A stretch of DNA of 64,000 nt from Temnothorax longispinosus (Eukaryota; Arthropoda; Insecta; Hymenoptera; Formicidae): positions 778,441-842,440 of the forward strand of contig NC_092368.1 in the NCBI RefSeq assembly GCF_030848805.1, written 5' to 3'. The translations under genes and the position numbers were made by a program. The notes beneath the pieces were generated by a model. The model made no database searches. It was not told the origin of the DNA and saw only the letters and a list, made by a program, of their open reading frames with translations. How positions within the stretch are numbered: the first letter of the stretch is position 1; each line of letters starts with the position of its first letter. Positions 11,401 to 20,439 of the stretch are shown in pieces.

Positions 11401-14364
11401 GACGACACGCGGAAAAATTAGGATCCACCGATTCTACAATCCGCAAGTGTTGCGTTGCATATACGTTATTTATCCGAGATCATGTTTTCGCAAGAGAGTG
11501 ATATTATAAAAACAAGTGACTGATACCGAAAGAGAAATTAGTATTCTATATCGAAATTGATATGTTCAAGGACTGTTTTAAATTTTAAATAGCTTTTTTT
11601 CCAGCAGATATCGAACAAAAATCGAACATCCTTGAACTGTAATAATATTTAAACAAAATCTTATCGAATACTTTATACTATGCTCTCCGTCTTCGATTTT
11701 CATGCAAATCTTATGTTTTACATCTACCAAATCGAAAAAATTATATATATTTTATATCGATCATATGGCGTGATTATCTAGGAATTTAATCCCTACATCT
11801 CGTGGACTTTTCGAATCCGTCATTAAAAACTATAAGTACTTTCAAAAGTCTACTGCGTGATGATAACTGGTAGAAAAAATAAAATTCAAAAATGCACCTT
11901 ACGAATAAAATTGTTGGAAAAAGCGCGCAGGCTAATCGCACGTTTCGTATTAAGTGTGATGATACACATCGCCGGATGTAAAAATTCGTCCTATTTTTAG
12001 GATATTAACATCATGGTACTAGAAGAACTAATGCCATTCTACGACATGAGGGTAGAAATAGATGTTTGCATGTAACACCTTAATTTTTCTACCTTCAAGC
12101 CACAGAATTACAGTGGTTGTGTCAATTGCGAAATATCCTGCTATTCGTGTCTACGAAACGACAGATATGTGTGCAAAATACTCTGATCTACATGTTCATT
12201 GTATTCATTGATATAAATGGGTAATGTGTGTCCCTGAACCTTCATCCTAAAGGCCCACCAATCAATTTCAATGTAGAATGCTAACTTTCACGCGATTCTT
12301 GGATCCGTAGATATTAATGTCCGTAAATTTTACGACCTATAAATGTTCTATGAACCGATTACAGCACCATGAATCCTAGAATCCACAGATCCACGAATCC
12401 ATGAAGTTTTTTTTTACTGGGACATGTTCTAAGAGAAAAAACGGCGTCCGAATGTGTATGTTTATATATTTCTCAAAATTCCGGGTCGGAAAATCTCGTA
12501 AAAAGTCTTTGGCGGGTGTCATCACGGATGCCCGTTTATAATCCGATTTGAAACCGCACGTTTGCTCGACAAAATCAGACACGATAAATAGGATAAGCAA
12601 GTAGACGCTAACAAACGTTGTTGTATGTTGGATCTTACCACACATACAAACCTATCTTATCAGGCAGGTTCAGGGATTTTGCATGGAATAGTGAACGGCA
12701 CTAGTTGCCGGCAGCGGCCACCACGCTGTACCAAGAACAAGATAAAAACTGCATTAATCAAAGACAGCCAATAAACGTTCACGTCGTTTTTTGTTTTTGT
12801 TTTGTTTCGTTTCGCTTTTACCATATTTATGCATTTACAGAACGGTATTCCTGCATGAGTGTGCGTATGGCGGGGACCCCCCTCCCCAAACGGTACCGTC
12901 TAGATTAAGTACCAATGAAAATGAGTAGCCTAACTATAGCCCTGTCCCCGTAATATCTAGCTGGAAGTGACGCTAAATAAGATGAAATTCCAGACTATAT
13001 GAGGCTCATTGAGCTTCGCGACAAGAGTAACATTTCTTTTTTTCTTTTACCTTTCTAGGTTGTTGCTACTTACAGTGCATATCTCTTTCATGCTCATACT
13101 CAATGAAAGCATATCCCCTAGGCTTGCCATTAATTGTATTATGTGTTACCACAATCTGCAAAAAGAAAACAAAATTCGGTAATAAACCTTAATTAAATTC
13201 TAGTTTAAAAAAAAAAATTTATTTTTGGAAAAATATTTACCTTTTTTACCGGTCCATATACTTCAAATTCTCTTCTCAGTTTGGATTCTGATGTGTCGTA
13301 ATTCTGTAACAACAGGAAAACAAACATATGTTAAGATGTATTCTACGTAATAGCTTAATTATATATTTGCTGAGCGTTACATAAATAACACTTACAATTC
13401 GAGCTACAAAAAGAGTCTTAAAGGGATCTGCTGTAACATTGGAAATTCCAGCTGGATCCCATACTGCAATTTCTTGTTCAAGTTTATATGCAACTTGCTC
13501 CGCACGTTCTCTACGTCTACGCTCGAGACGTTCCTCTCGAGTCTCTACACGCAGAGGTGGCGGAGTATCCTTAGGATCCTATAAAAAGAGTATATTTTTT
13601 TCTCATTAAAAATATTAATAAAACAAAATAGAAAATAAAAGGAAATAAAAAACAAATCTTATCTTAAGCGACAACAAAATTTCAATGATAATATAAGACT
13701 AATTCCAGATTTACAATTTAAGATAAGAATAAATGGATGATATTCTTGGCCATTGCGAGGAACATTATGCCTAATAATAATATAATAATATTGTAAATTA
13801 TTATATTTTATTTTAGGCTTCCAATGTGTGTCGATTACACTAGTCAACAATTGACAAAAATTTGTATCCTGCTTTATTTTTTAATTTTTCCATTTATTTA
13901 TATGTAAATAGGCCAAATATGACCATAAAAACTATTACTTAGCCTTCATTCAAAAAATACAGATATACATAATACTAATAATAATGCATACTTGAGATAT
14001 TAAAAAAATTATCAGATTGAAGTTATCAGCTCGAACAAATTCAGATGGAGCTCTATTGAAAGCCATGTATAAATGGAAAACATGCAGTTTACATACAACA
14101 TAAAGAAACAATCCACATGTATAAACATGACATAAATATATGCAAAAGGAGTATAATAGTATGTGAATGTAATAATGCAATCGACAAGATGACCTTGAAA
14201 AAAACGTAATGTGCTCTTACCTCGAAACACTTCAAAAAGGACCCGACGCCGGCGTAGCCACCGTTCTTCTTCTCATGCGGCAATTTGCTCGCGGGTGGCA
14301 AATACGGGATCGGCTCGCGCGGCGAGAACAACGCGAGCAAATTCGGCGGTAGAAACTGCGTCAT
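8419..14364 (-). CDS. snRNP-U1-70K: U1 small nuclear ribonucleoprotein 70 kDa (U1-70K)
   Basis: U1-70K binds stem-loop I of U1 snRNA and helps the U1 snRNP recognise 5' splice sites in the nucleus. Coding exons (minus strand): 14364-14221, 13578-13396, 13303-13241, 13155-13074, 9338-9095, 9013-8673 and 8582-8419. They join in frame to 1221 bases, 406 residues plus stop, with GT-AG at every junction. The start MTQFLPPNLLALF matches the conserved U1-70K N-terminus. The RRM has RNP2 LFVARI (residues 104-109) and RNP1 RGYAFIEY (143-150), followed by VKGWLPRRLGGGLGGTRRGG. From about residue 200 there is an Arg/Asp/Glu/Ser-rich low-complexity tail. The last exon encodes an acidic, Tyr/Pro-rich end (YNNYDSVQDY). 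The fourth intron (13073-9339) is 3.7 kb, far longer than the others, and splits the RRM at Ser158. The gene is head-to-head with the THAP gene. Confidence 0.96.
9380..10250. repeat. Degenerate GATCC/GATTC word array in U1-70K intron 4
   Basis: Short words related to GGATCC, GGATTC, AGATCC, GAATCC and their complements recur irregularly every 10-30 bases, without a clean period. Similar texture appears at 11260-12420, 37980-38110, 54590-54960 and most densely at 59330-60060. It looks like a decayed minisatellite or an unnamed simple-sequence family. I do not recognise it as a named repeat. Confidence 0.4.
11051..11106 (-). other. Candidate poison cassette exon in U1-70K intron 4
   Basis: On the minus strand an acceptor-like TAACTTACTGCTAG precedes 56 bases that end at a strong donor, GTAAGTAAAA. 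Exon 4 ends with one base of a split codon. Inserting this segment continues 17 codons and then meets an in-frame TGA; its length also breaks the frame. Inclusion would therefore give an mRNA expected to undergo nonsense-mediated decay. From memory, human SNRNP70 has an alternative exon with an in-frame stop, so such control is plausible. The polypyrimidine tract is weak, and no transcript evidence is available to me. Confidence 0.25.
11187..11239. repeat. (AG)n-rich microsatellite
   Basis: An AG-dinucleotide run that breaks down into AGAAAG and AGGGAG variants, within U1-70K intron 4. Confidence 0.85.
11260..12420. repeat. Second degenerate GATCC/GATTC word array in intron 4
   Basis: The same irregular texture as at 9380-10250, for example AGATCCGAAGATCCAGC near 11289 and GAATCCACAGATCCACGAA-like strings near 12375-12400. 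No period is obvious by eye, and no coding signal stands out. Confidence 0.35.
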
Positions 14365-14622
14365 TTCGGCGAAACGTCGCGAGTTACCGCACTACGGCTG
14401 TAGGCTGTATCGTCGTATCAATTTATTCACTAAGTAAGTAAAATAAACGGGATTGACGACATCCTCTCGCACTCAACAAGATGGCGATTATGTTAGGCCC
14501 GCCGCCAGCGCCATCATCATCATAAGGTACAAGATTGATTAAGCTGCATTTACATGTGCAGAAAGAGTTATTAAAGCCGGTATTCATAGGGCGGTATAAT
14601 CATTTCATTGGCTGCGTTCGAA

Positions 14623-14770
14623 AGTCGATTGTGTAGCTTGGATCGAGGTGAAATTACAAAAGTAAAGAAATTCACTAGAGTATCTATGATTTTATTTGTC
14701 GAAATTTAGTAAATCTGTTCACTTTTGTAGGTAATTTTTACCTCGTTTCAATATTATGCACAATCAACCT
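14623..14770. mobile_element. Hairpin MITE copy A
   Basis: An imperfect palindrome whose best-matched arms start CGAGGTGAAATTACAAAAGT at 14644 and end in the complement TTTTTACCTCG at 14745. Weaker complementarity reaches the 14623 and 14770 edges. The centre, around TTCACTAGAGTATCTATGAT, is repeated in copy B at 15022-15154, so the two are members of one family. No coding capacity. Confidence 0.7.
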
Positions 14771-14882
14771 CCATTAGAAAAGCAGCTCAGTGAGCGCTCA
14801 GTGATTCTTTAATATGATTGGTTCTAACAAAAGATTGATTGAGCCAATACGTGGAGTCTACTCAGTGGCCAGGGGGCTTATT

Positions 14883-15023
14883 ATGCTGGGTCTACAATGC
14901 GAGTCGCAAGGTCGTGAGTCGCAAGAATTGACCAATCACAGTCGATTATTCTCTTCAAATTCGACTGTGATTGGCCAATTCTTGCGACTCACGACTTTGC
15001 GACTCGCATTTTAGACCCAGCAT
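14883..15023. mobile_element. 141-base near-perfect hairpin element
   Basis: Two arms of about 61 bases flank a loop of about 16. The arms start ATGCTGGGTCTACAATGCGA and end with the complement TCGCATTTTAGACCCAGCAT. GCGAGTCGCAAG is partly repeated inside each arm, and CCAATCACAGTCGA lies next to the loop. Foldback elements of this kind are typical non-autonomous DNA transposons. It abuts copy B directly, sharing CAT at the boundary. Confidence 0.8.
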
Positions 15024-15154
15024 TACGGTTCTTGAAACGAGGTGAAAGTTACAAAAGTGAGGAAATTCACTAGAGTATCTATGATTTTATTGGTCGAAAT
15101 CTAGTAAATCTGTTCACTTTTGTAATTTTCACTTCGTTTCTCAAGAACCGTAAT
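15022..15154. mobile_element. Hairpin MITE copy B
   Basis: A 133-base inverted repeat: ATTACGGTTCTTGAAACGAG at the left and its complement CTCAAGAACCGTAAT at the right. The centre matches copy A (14623-14770) almost base for base, including TTCACTAGAGTATCTATGAT and AGTAAATCTGTTCACTTTTG. Confidence 0.75.
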
Positions 15155-15163
15155 CGACCCCGG

Positions 15164-15312
15164 GCCCGAATCTCTAACGACAAACGTATGCGTAAACTCT
15201 GCTCTAACAGAAAAGCTGCAAGCTTATTGGCTAAAAACTGTGCGATAACCAATCAATTTGCAGCCTTTCTGTTAGAGCAGAGTTTTGTACGTTTCTCGTT
15301 AGAGAATCGGGC
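15164..15312. mobile_element. 149-base hairpin element with ATTGG/CCAAT near the loop
   Basis: Arms begin GCCCGAATCTCTAACGACAA and end with the complement TCGTTAGAGAATCGGGC. Inside, CTCTGCTCTAACAGAAAAGC pairs with GCCTTTCTGTTAGAGCAGAG. Near the loop the sequence AGCTGCAAGCTTATTGGCTA closely matches the core of the hairpin at 18321-18424. Confidence 0.75.
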
Positions 15313-15722
15313 AGACTCTTATATAGGGACTCTAGACCTGGCGAATGGTTCATTGACTGCGAGAACAGCCAGTAAGCGCGACGAGCTTTGGGGTTATAGT
15401 TGTAAATATTGTTTAATATTTCGCTATTCGTGCACGGTTCTGTGCAACTTCGTACAGGGAGATATAATCTTATCTTAATGAGATTAGTGTGCTTCGTAAC
15501 ACGTTGACAGCGTGCCACTGTCTCATCCGACGCAATTAACTGTAAACATCGTTACGTGGTCGTGAACACTAAAAGCGTGTGTTTTATCGTGTCGGTTTTG
15601 ACATTCTTTTCTTTTCTTTTTTTGTTTAAAAGTGTTCTTACATTTATTCTTAGATTAATTTTTTTAGATATATTTTAAGTATATTTATATTTATTTTATA
15701 ATTTTATATTAACAATAATACA

Positions 15723-17070
15723 ATGTCGAGTGAGTGGCGTATAACTCGTATTTATGATAGGTGTATGTACAAAGACTGTACAAATACGAGACTTTCTAAG
15801 CGTCTATTTAGATTTCCAATGAAAAAGGATGCGAGATGCGAAATATGGATACGTAATACAGGTAAGTTGTTGGAGAATAAATATTATTTTTTGATATATT
15901 GTTATGCTGACAAAGGAAGATCTGTGTATGTATCGCGTAATTATAAATATGTCGATATTAAGACTTCGGGTTCCCCAGCGAGAAATGACCCATCAAATGA
16001 TCTAATTAGACATCTATAGACGTCGATTCGATGGGTCATTTCTGGCTGGGTTTTTGCGATAAAACATAGTATATTACGTTAAAAAGGGAATGATCCAACC
16101 TTATTAAACACGGATTTTGTCTAATTTATAACATGTTGTATTACTAAACTTCCACTAATGAACAATAACAAATTTTTATTTGACCTGGCTATCTTTATTT
16201 ATTGTAATCGTCACAACGTTTTAACTGTTGGTTTTGGTCAATTATAATTGTCACGATTTTGTCGATCATGGGTTTTAGCCCTTTTCAATCGATTTAACTT
16301 TTAATGTTAACAAACAACTTTTCTTTTAAATCACTATAAAGAAAAAGGCGATGGTCATTTTTTCAGTTACGTATAATAATTTTTGTTTCATTAAACAAGG
16401 TTCGAGAAAGTGATTAAAGACTTTTCGACTCTATTTTTTATTATAAATGTTAATATTAGGCGCGAGATTTACCGAATACTTAGTATAACATTGCATTGCA
16501 ATGTTACATTTTTAAGTAAACGTGTAATCGTAATTTTAATATGTAGTTTCTTATATTTCTGTTGCAGGAAATACCAAGTTGGAGAAATTTTCTCCCGCTA
16601 CCCTTCGATCGGCATCATTGTGCGAAGATCATTTTACTGCCAAGTGTTTTACAAACGCTACAAAAGAACGATTGATACGGAATGCTATACCAATTCCATA
16701 CAATGACACAGGCTCTTCCGCAAATTATACAGCAGCATTTTCACTCAATAATGAAAACGTGACGGAAGTACAATTGCCTAAACAGTCTGCATTGCGTACA
16801 TATAAACGTGCTAATTTAAATTTTAATGTAACTGCGGAAGAGGAAAATATAATGGAATGGGTGCCTCTCGAGCCATCTATGCCACCCACAGATGATCAAC
16901 ACCAAGATAATTGCACGCAAACAAATAATAAAGATGCAAAAATAATCAAAGATCTGAATATGGAAAATCGACATTTGCGACAACAATTAAGGCGCCAAAA
17001 ATTTCTCCTGCAGCGTATGTCAGAAAAGTATAAAATATCGAAGACTAAAAGCAAGTTTAGCGTAATATAA
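15723..17070 (+). CDS. THAP-domain protein
   Basis: THAP domains are C2CH zinc-binding, sequence-specific DNA-binding modules shared by animal regulators and P-element-type transposases. Exon 1 is 15723-15861 and exon 2 is 16568-17070, joined by GT-AG in frame (213 residues plus stop). The zinc ligands appear as Cys14, Cys19, Cys65 and His68 (CEDHF). Also present are the conserved RFP (30-32), Trp42 and an AVPTF-like AIPIPY (86-91). The intron falls between the two ligand pairs, so exon 1 alone cannot form the finger. Residues about 165-205 (LNMENRHLRQQLRRQKFLL) form a likely coiled coil for dimerisation. No transposase domain is present, so it may be a small regulator or a truncated transposon-derived gene. 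The target is unknown. It is head-to-head with U1-70K. Confidence 0.88.
15974..16050. repeat. Hairpin inside THAP intron 1
   Basis: CCCAGCGAGAAATGACCCAT at the left pairs with ATGGGTCATTTCTGGCTGGG at the right, with two mismatches, enclosing a loop of about 37 bases that is itself partly palindromic (TCTAATTAGA). It could be a small MITE or a transcribed stem-loop. Confidence 0.7.
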
Positions 17071-17233
17071 TCTCATTTCAGAGATTTCCACGTTAAAACT
17101 AAATATTTTCAAATCAAGAATATTCTTTTTCTCTGGATACGATTGGAAATTAATTGGGGTCTTTCCAATCTCGCATATATGCGAGAAAATAATATACAAA
17201 AAAAATATAGAGGAAATAGCCCTACTTTGGGCA

Positions 17234-17239
17234 AATAAA
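17234..17239 (+). terminator. Candidate polyadenylation signal of the THAP gene
   Basis: An AATAAA hexamer lies 164 bases after the THAP stop codon on the same strand. The assignment is by position. Confidence 0.45.
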
Positions 17240-17279
17240 CGAATATGTCAAATCTTTTGTACGTACTAACATTTTGTAC

Positions 17280-18290
17280 CTTATCATATCCAGTTTTTTT
17301 TCGGGGGGGGACAGATCGGACTTATCTTTGTCGCTCCTGGCCATATACAATCTAGTCGCATTTCGACCAGATCAGAAGGAAGGAGAGAATTATCACGTTT
17401 TTTATAAAATTTCGAAAAATCATTACTTTAATTGTTAAAGTATTATCTTACTTTTTGTTTCTACTTTGTATTTCTAAAAAATATTTGTTACTCTAATTGT
17501 ATAAAGTAGAGTTGATCTATGTAACAAAATTTGGAAAACTTAATTTCTTATGTACTTTAAAATTTTATTCAAAAGTTATATATGTATATATAGAACGCGG
17601 CAGATCGTCAACATATAGTTCGATGAACGATAATGAGTTCTTTCCGTAATCCGTTTTAGCCCATCCATTTTAAGACAACAAATCTACGAAATGTAATATT
17701 TTTATAGTATAATTTATTGTCGTAATTCGACATGTTCCGAGATACAATGACTCTATATTTGACTATATATATATAATCGTAGATTCGTTACCTCAATAAA
17801 AACAATTTTGACTCACCAGTCCGATGCGCAACAGGCGGAATTATTCGCGCAGCTACGATGATTCTGTAATATACAAACATAAAATTCAAATTAAAGAAGC
17901 GTTTAAAATGACCAATATTTCAAAAGATAATTCTTACGCGCTTCTAATTTGTCTTTCAATAAAATATTTAGCAATATAATTATCTGTTTATCGAAAAAGA
18001 TCTTACAAGAGTAAAATTTTAGATAATTTCTCTTTCTCTAATTATTTTTAACTTATCGAGATAAAACAATTTAAATAAATGGAAAATAATTAGTATGATA
18101 AGAAATAATACTCACCCCAGGTTGCTCCGCCAGGGCCCAATGCCTCTCCTAGGCCTCCTCCTCCTCTCAGGACGTCAGGCTTCCTCCTCTCACCGCACAC
18201 GGACACTCGCGGATAATAAACTACAATCGCGCGCGGACTAATTATTAGTAAAAGTCTTTTTCGCGCGATACTGTACGACACTCCCGTTTA
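17280..18290 (-). other. Possible minus-strand 5' exons, gene unknown
   Basis: Two segments have strong splice signals on the minus strand. One ends at 18116 before GTGAGTATT; the other spans 17863-17817 between ATTACAG and GTGAGTC. Joining them gives an early stop in the frame I tested, so they would be untranslated exons. Further on, a pyrimidine-rich tract and TAG near 17350 precede a short frame beginning ATGGCCAGG. I cannot tie these to any coding gene. They could be alternative leader exons of U1-70K or a non-coding RNA. Confidence 0.25.
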
Positions 18291-18320
18291 GAAAAGTCCT
18301 TTAAGCCTTGTGTCCACGAT

Positions 18321-18424
18321 GCTAGAACTGCGTCCGAGTTTCAGTTTAAGCCAATGAAACTGCTGCTTTACTGTAAGAGCTGCAAGTTGATTGGCTTAAA
18401 CCGAAACTCGGACGCAGTTCTAGC
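18321..18424. mobile_element. 104-base hairpin element in a divergent promoter
   Basis: The left arm starts GCTAGAACTGCGTCCGAGTT and the right arm ends GAAACTCGGACGCAGTTCTAGC, with about 35 paired bases on each side. The arms end at CCAAT and ATTGG. The loop-side core AGCTGCAAGTTGATTGGCTT is shared with the element at 15164-15312. Confidence 0.75.
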
Positions 18425-18429
18425 CGCCG

Positions 18430-18860
18430 CGCTGGCGGCGCGGAGCGGCGGAACGTGATTGGCCAGATCTAGGGACTCGACTCACGAGCCAATTACGTGC
18501 GACCTCTCGCTCGACTGTTCTGGACTGTGCGACGGCACGGCGCGCGCAACGCGCAAGCGGCGCAACGGTCCGCGCAAGTAAATACGTGACGCGTTCAACG
18601 TCGGATCGCGAGACGTTGTCGGTCGTGTAATTCCTTTCTCGTGAACGAAAAGAAATTCGGTTACGGGGTGTTGCAAGCTGATCGTACGCCGAATATTCCG
18701 TTCCTTCTTCGTGTCGACTGAAACGAGTGAGATGCCGTCGCTAGACGAAATGAACGTCGAATGTCGTGCTGGACGCCGTACATATCACCCTGCCGGCTGT
18801 GATTTGGCGGGTCTCCTGATGCAGTGCGCCGTGATTGAATGGTGAGTCAATTATATGTAC
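18430..18860 (+). promoter_or_regulatory. CpG-rich promoter and possible first exon (plus strand)
   Basis: A GC- and CpG-rich block is followed by an ATG at 18732 that opens 36 codons (MPSLDEMNVECRAGRRTYH at the start). A strong donor GTGAGTC begins at 18842, just inside the frame's last codon. This is what a first exon of a rightward gene would look like, but I recognise no homology and found no downstream coding exon. Together with the minus-strand signals at 17.8-18.1 kb it suggests a divergent promoter. Confidence 0.3.
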
Positions 18861-19634
18861 ATATGTGAGAAATAAATGATTCGAAGCGCGATACAGCCGA
18901 ATCATAATGGAATCGTTGTTCCGCGTGTCGCAGTGAAACGATAACCTCGGAATTCACGTCTTTTGCTCCGGTCTCCGTTTCGATTTCTTCGAATGAGTTA
19001 ATCGTGCGCCGCGCCGGGAAGATGCTTCAATGAATAGCTTGAACCTCTCGTTAAGTGCGGGAATTAATAATTAATTAAGAATTAAGTGATTGGAGAGAAC
19101 GATCGCGCGTTTGACAATTCGCACTTTGCTTGTCACGATTGCAAAAACGATCGCGAACGAGGGAACGATCTTGCTTCGAAAATGCGTATGAATAAGTATA
19201 TCGAGAGTGCAAACAGCTGAAATGTGCATCCACGAAAACAATTCCGTTTTTCGTTTTCAAAAACAGACACGTAATTCGCTCGTTCGCGTAATTCGTTACG
19301 TTTACAAATATTTCAAAATTTGTATGTGTTTTTTTTATTCCTCCTAATCTCTACTTTGTAGAAAATTAACATTAAATTGTATCGTTTGTAAAAATTTCGT
19401 CGCGATCGTTCTTGCAGCGCGATGATCGCGCATACCATAAAAGACGATAAACCGTCGTCGTCAAAATACTTAAAAATTATAAAATGTTCTCTCTGTTGCT
19501 TGTTCCCCAAATATTATTCGTTTTGCTTTCAAAATTTTCCATAAAGGCCTATATATTGTCTCGTATTCGGAATTTTAAATTGATAGAGGAGATACACATA
19601 TATCTTTTATTTGAAATAACCCAGACAGCACACA
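18861..19634. other. Non-coding DNA
   Basis: No gene is supported. If the first exon at 18732 is real, this is the start of its intron. Confidence 0.3.
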
Positions 19635-19749
19635 TGTCCAAAAGTGAAATATAAGACGTCTAAAGGACATCTTTCAGCTATCTTTTAGATGTTTTACGAA
19701 AAGATGGCTAAAAGATGTCTAAAAGACGTCTTATGTCCCGACTTTGGAC
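19635..19749. mobile_element. Palindrome built of AGACGTCT / AAAAGATG words
   Basis: The left half (TGTCCAAAAGTGAAATATAA, then AGACGTCTAAAGGACATCTT) mirrors the right half (AAGATGTCTAAAAGACGTCT ending CCCGACTTTGGACA). The repeated GACGTC and AAAAGAT words give it internal low complexity. It directly abuts the next palindrome. Confidence 0.65.
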
Positions 19750-19969
19750 AATGACTACGTTTACACGGCCCGATTTACGCTAAAGTTATAACATCGATAT
19801 TATAACTACTGACGTTAAATATCATGTAAACGCCCTTTTACGACAAAGTTATTACATCGATGTAGTAAGTTCGTCGTAAAAGAGCGTTTACACGGCATTT
19901 AACGTCAGTAGTTATAACATCAATGTTATAACTTCGGCGTAAATCGGGCCGTGTAAACGTAGTAATTGT
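19748..19969. mobile_element. Multi-level palindromic MITE
   Basis: Outer arms of about 67 bases start ACTACGTTTACACGGCCCGA at 19754 and end with the complement at 19963; with one mismatch the pairing extends to 19748 and 19969. The centre is a second palindrome (GTAAACGCCCTTTTACGAC against GTCGTAAAAGAGCGTTTAC) around TTACATCGATGTAGTAA. Almost every base of the element is therefore paired. No open frame. Confidence 0.8.
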
Positions 19970-19973
19970 GGTG

Positions 19974-20436
19974 TCTGCGAAGTGTGACATGAAAGAAGAG
20001 AAAAAATGAGAGAGGAAGAGAGGGCTATTTAATAGATAGATATTTAACATATAATATAAATAATATAATATGTAATATAATATAAATATAATATATAATA
20101 TAATATAAATATAATATATAATATAAATAAATAAAATAAGTTAATATATTCATCGATACATGTAAGATATAAATATTCTCGATTGTAATTGGTTGAGGAT
20201 CAGTTTAATATTTATATCTTACATGTATCGATAAATATTAACTTATTTTATATATTTATATTATATAGATTAAATATCTAATAGCCCTCTCTCCCTCTCT
20301 CACTTTTTCTCTTTCCGACACTGCCAATAAAACATCATTTTGGTGCGTATACATTATATACATATGTATACATACATACATTTGCAGGTGTAGCACGGAC
20401 GCGCACCAAAATGGTTTTATCGGCAGTGTCGGAAAA
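19974..20436. mobile_element. Nested pair of inverted-repeat elements with AT-rich core
   Basis: Arms with AGAGAGGAAGAGAGGGCTAT (about 20010) and its complement ATAGCCCTCTCTCCCTCTCT (20281) enclose an AT-rich repeat. A perfect inner stem carries CGATACATGTAAGATATAAA and its complement. The right arm's GACACTGCCAATAAAACATC (20318) is also the left arm of a further palindrome ending GGTTTTATCGGCAGTGTCGG at 20432. This is a nested or composite insertion, or one element with three dyads. Confidence 0.65.
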
Positions 20437-20439
20437 TGA

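Larger units (their letters stand above)
14365..15722. promoter_or_regulatory. Head-to-head U1-70K / THAP intergenic promoter region
   Basis: The ATG of U1-70K (minus) and that of the THAP gene (plus) are 1.36 kb apart and point away from each other, so both promoters must lie here unless more distant exons exist. About 700 of these bases are occupied by inverted-repeat elements (separate entries). Several carry CCAAT or ATTGG pentamers, the core of NF-Y sites. The string AAGATGGCG near 14479, with flanking CpGs, resembles a YY1/Pho site close to the likely U1-70K start. No TATA box is evident. Confidence 0.5.
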
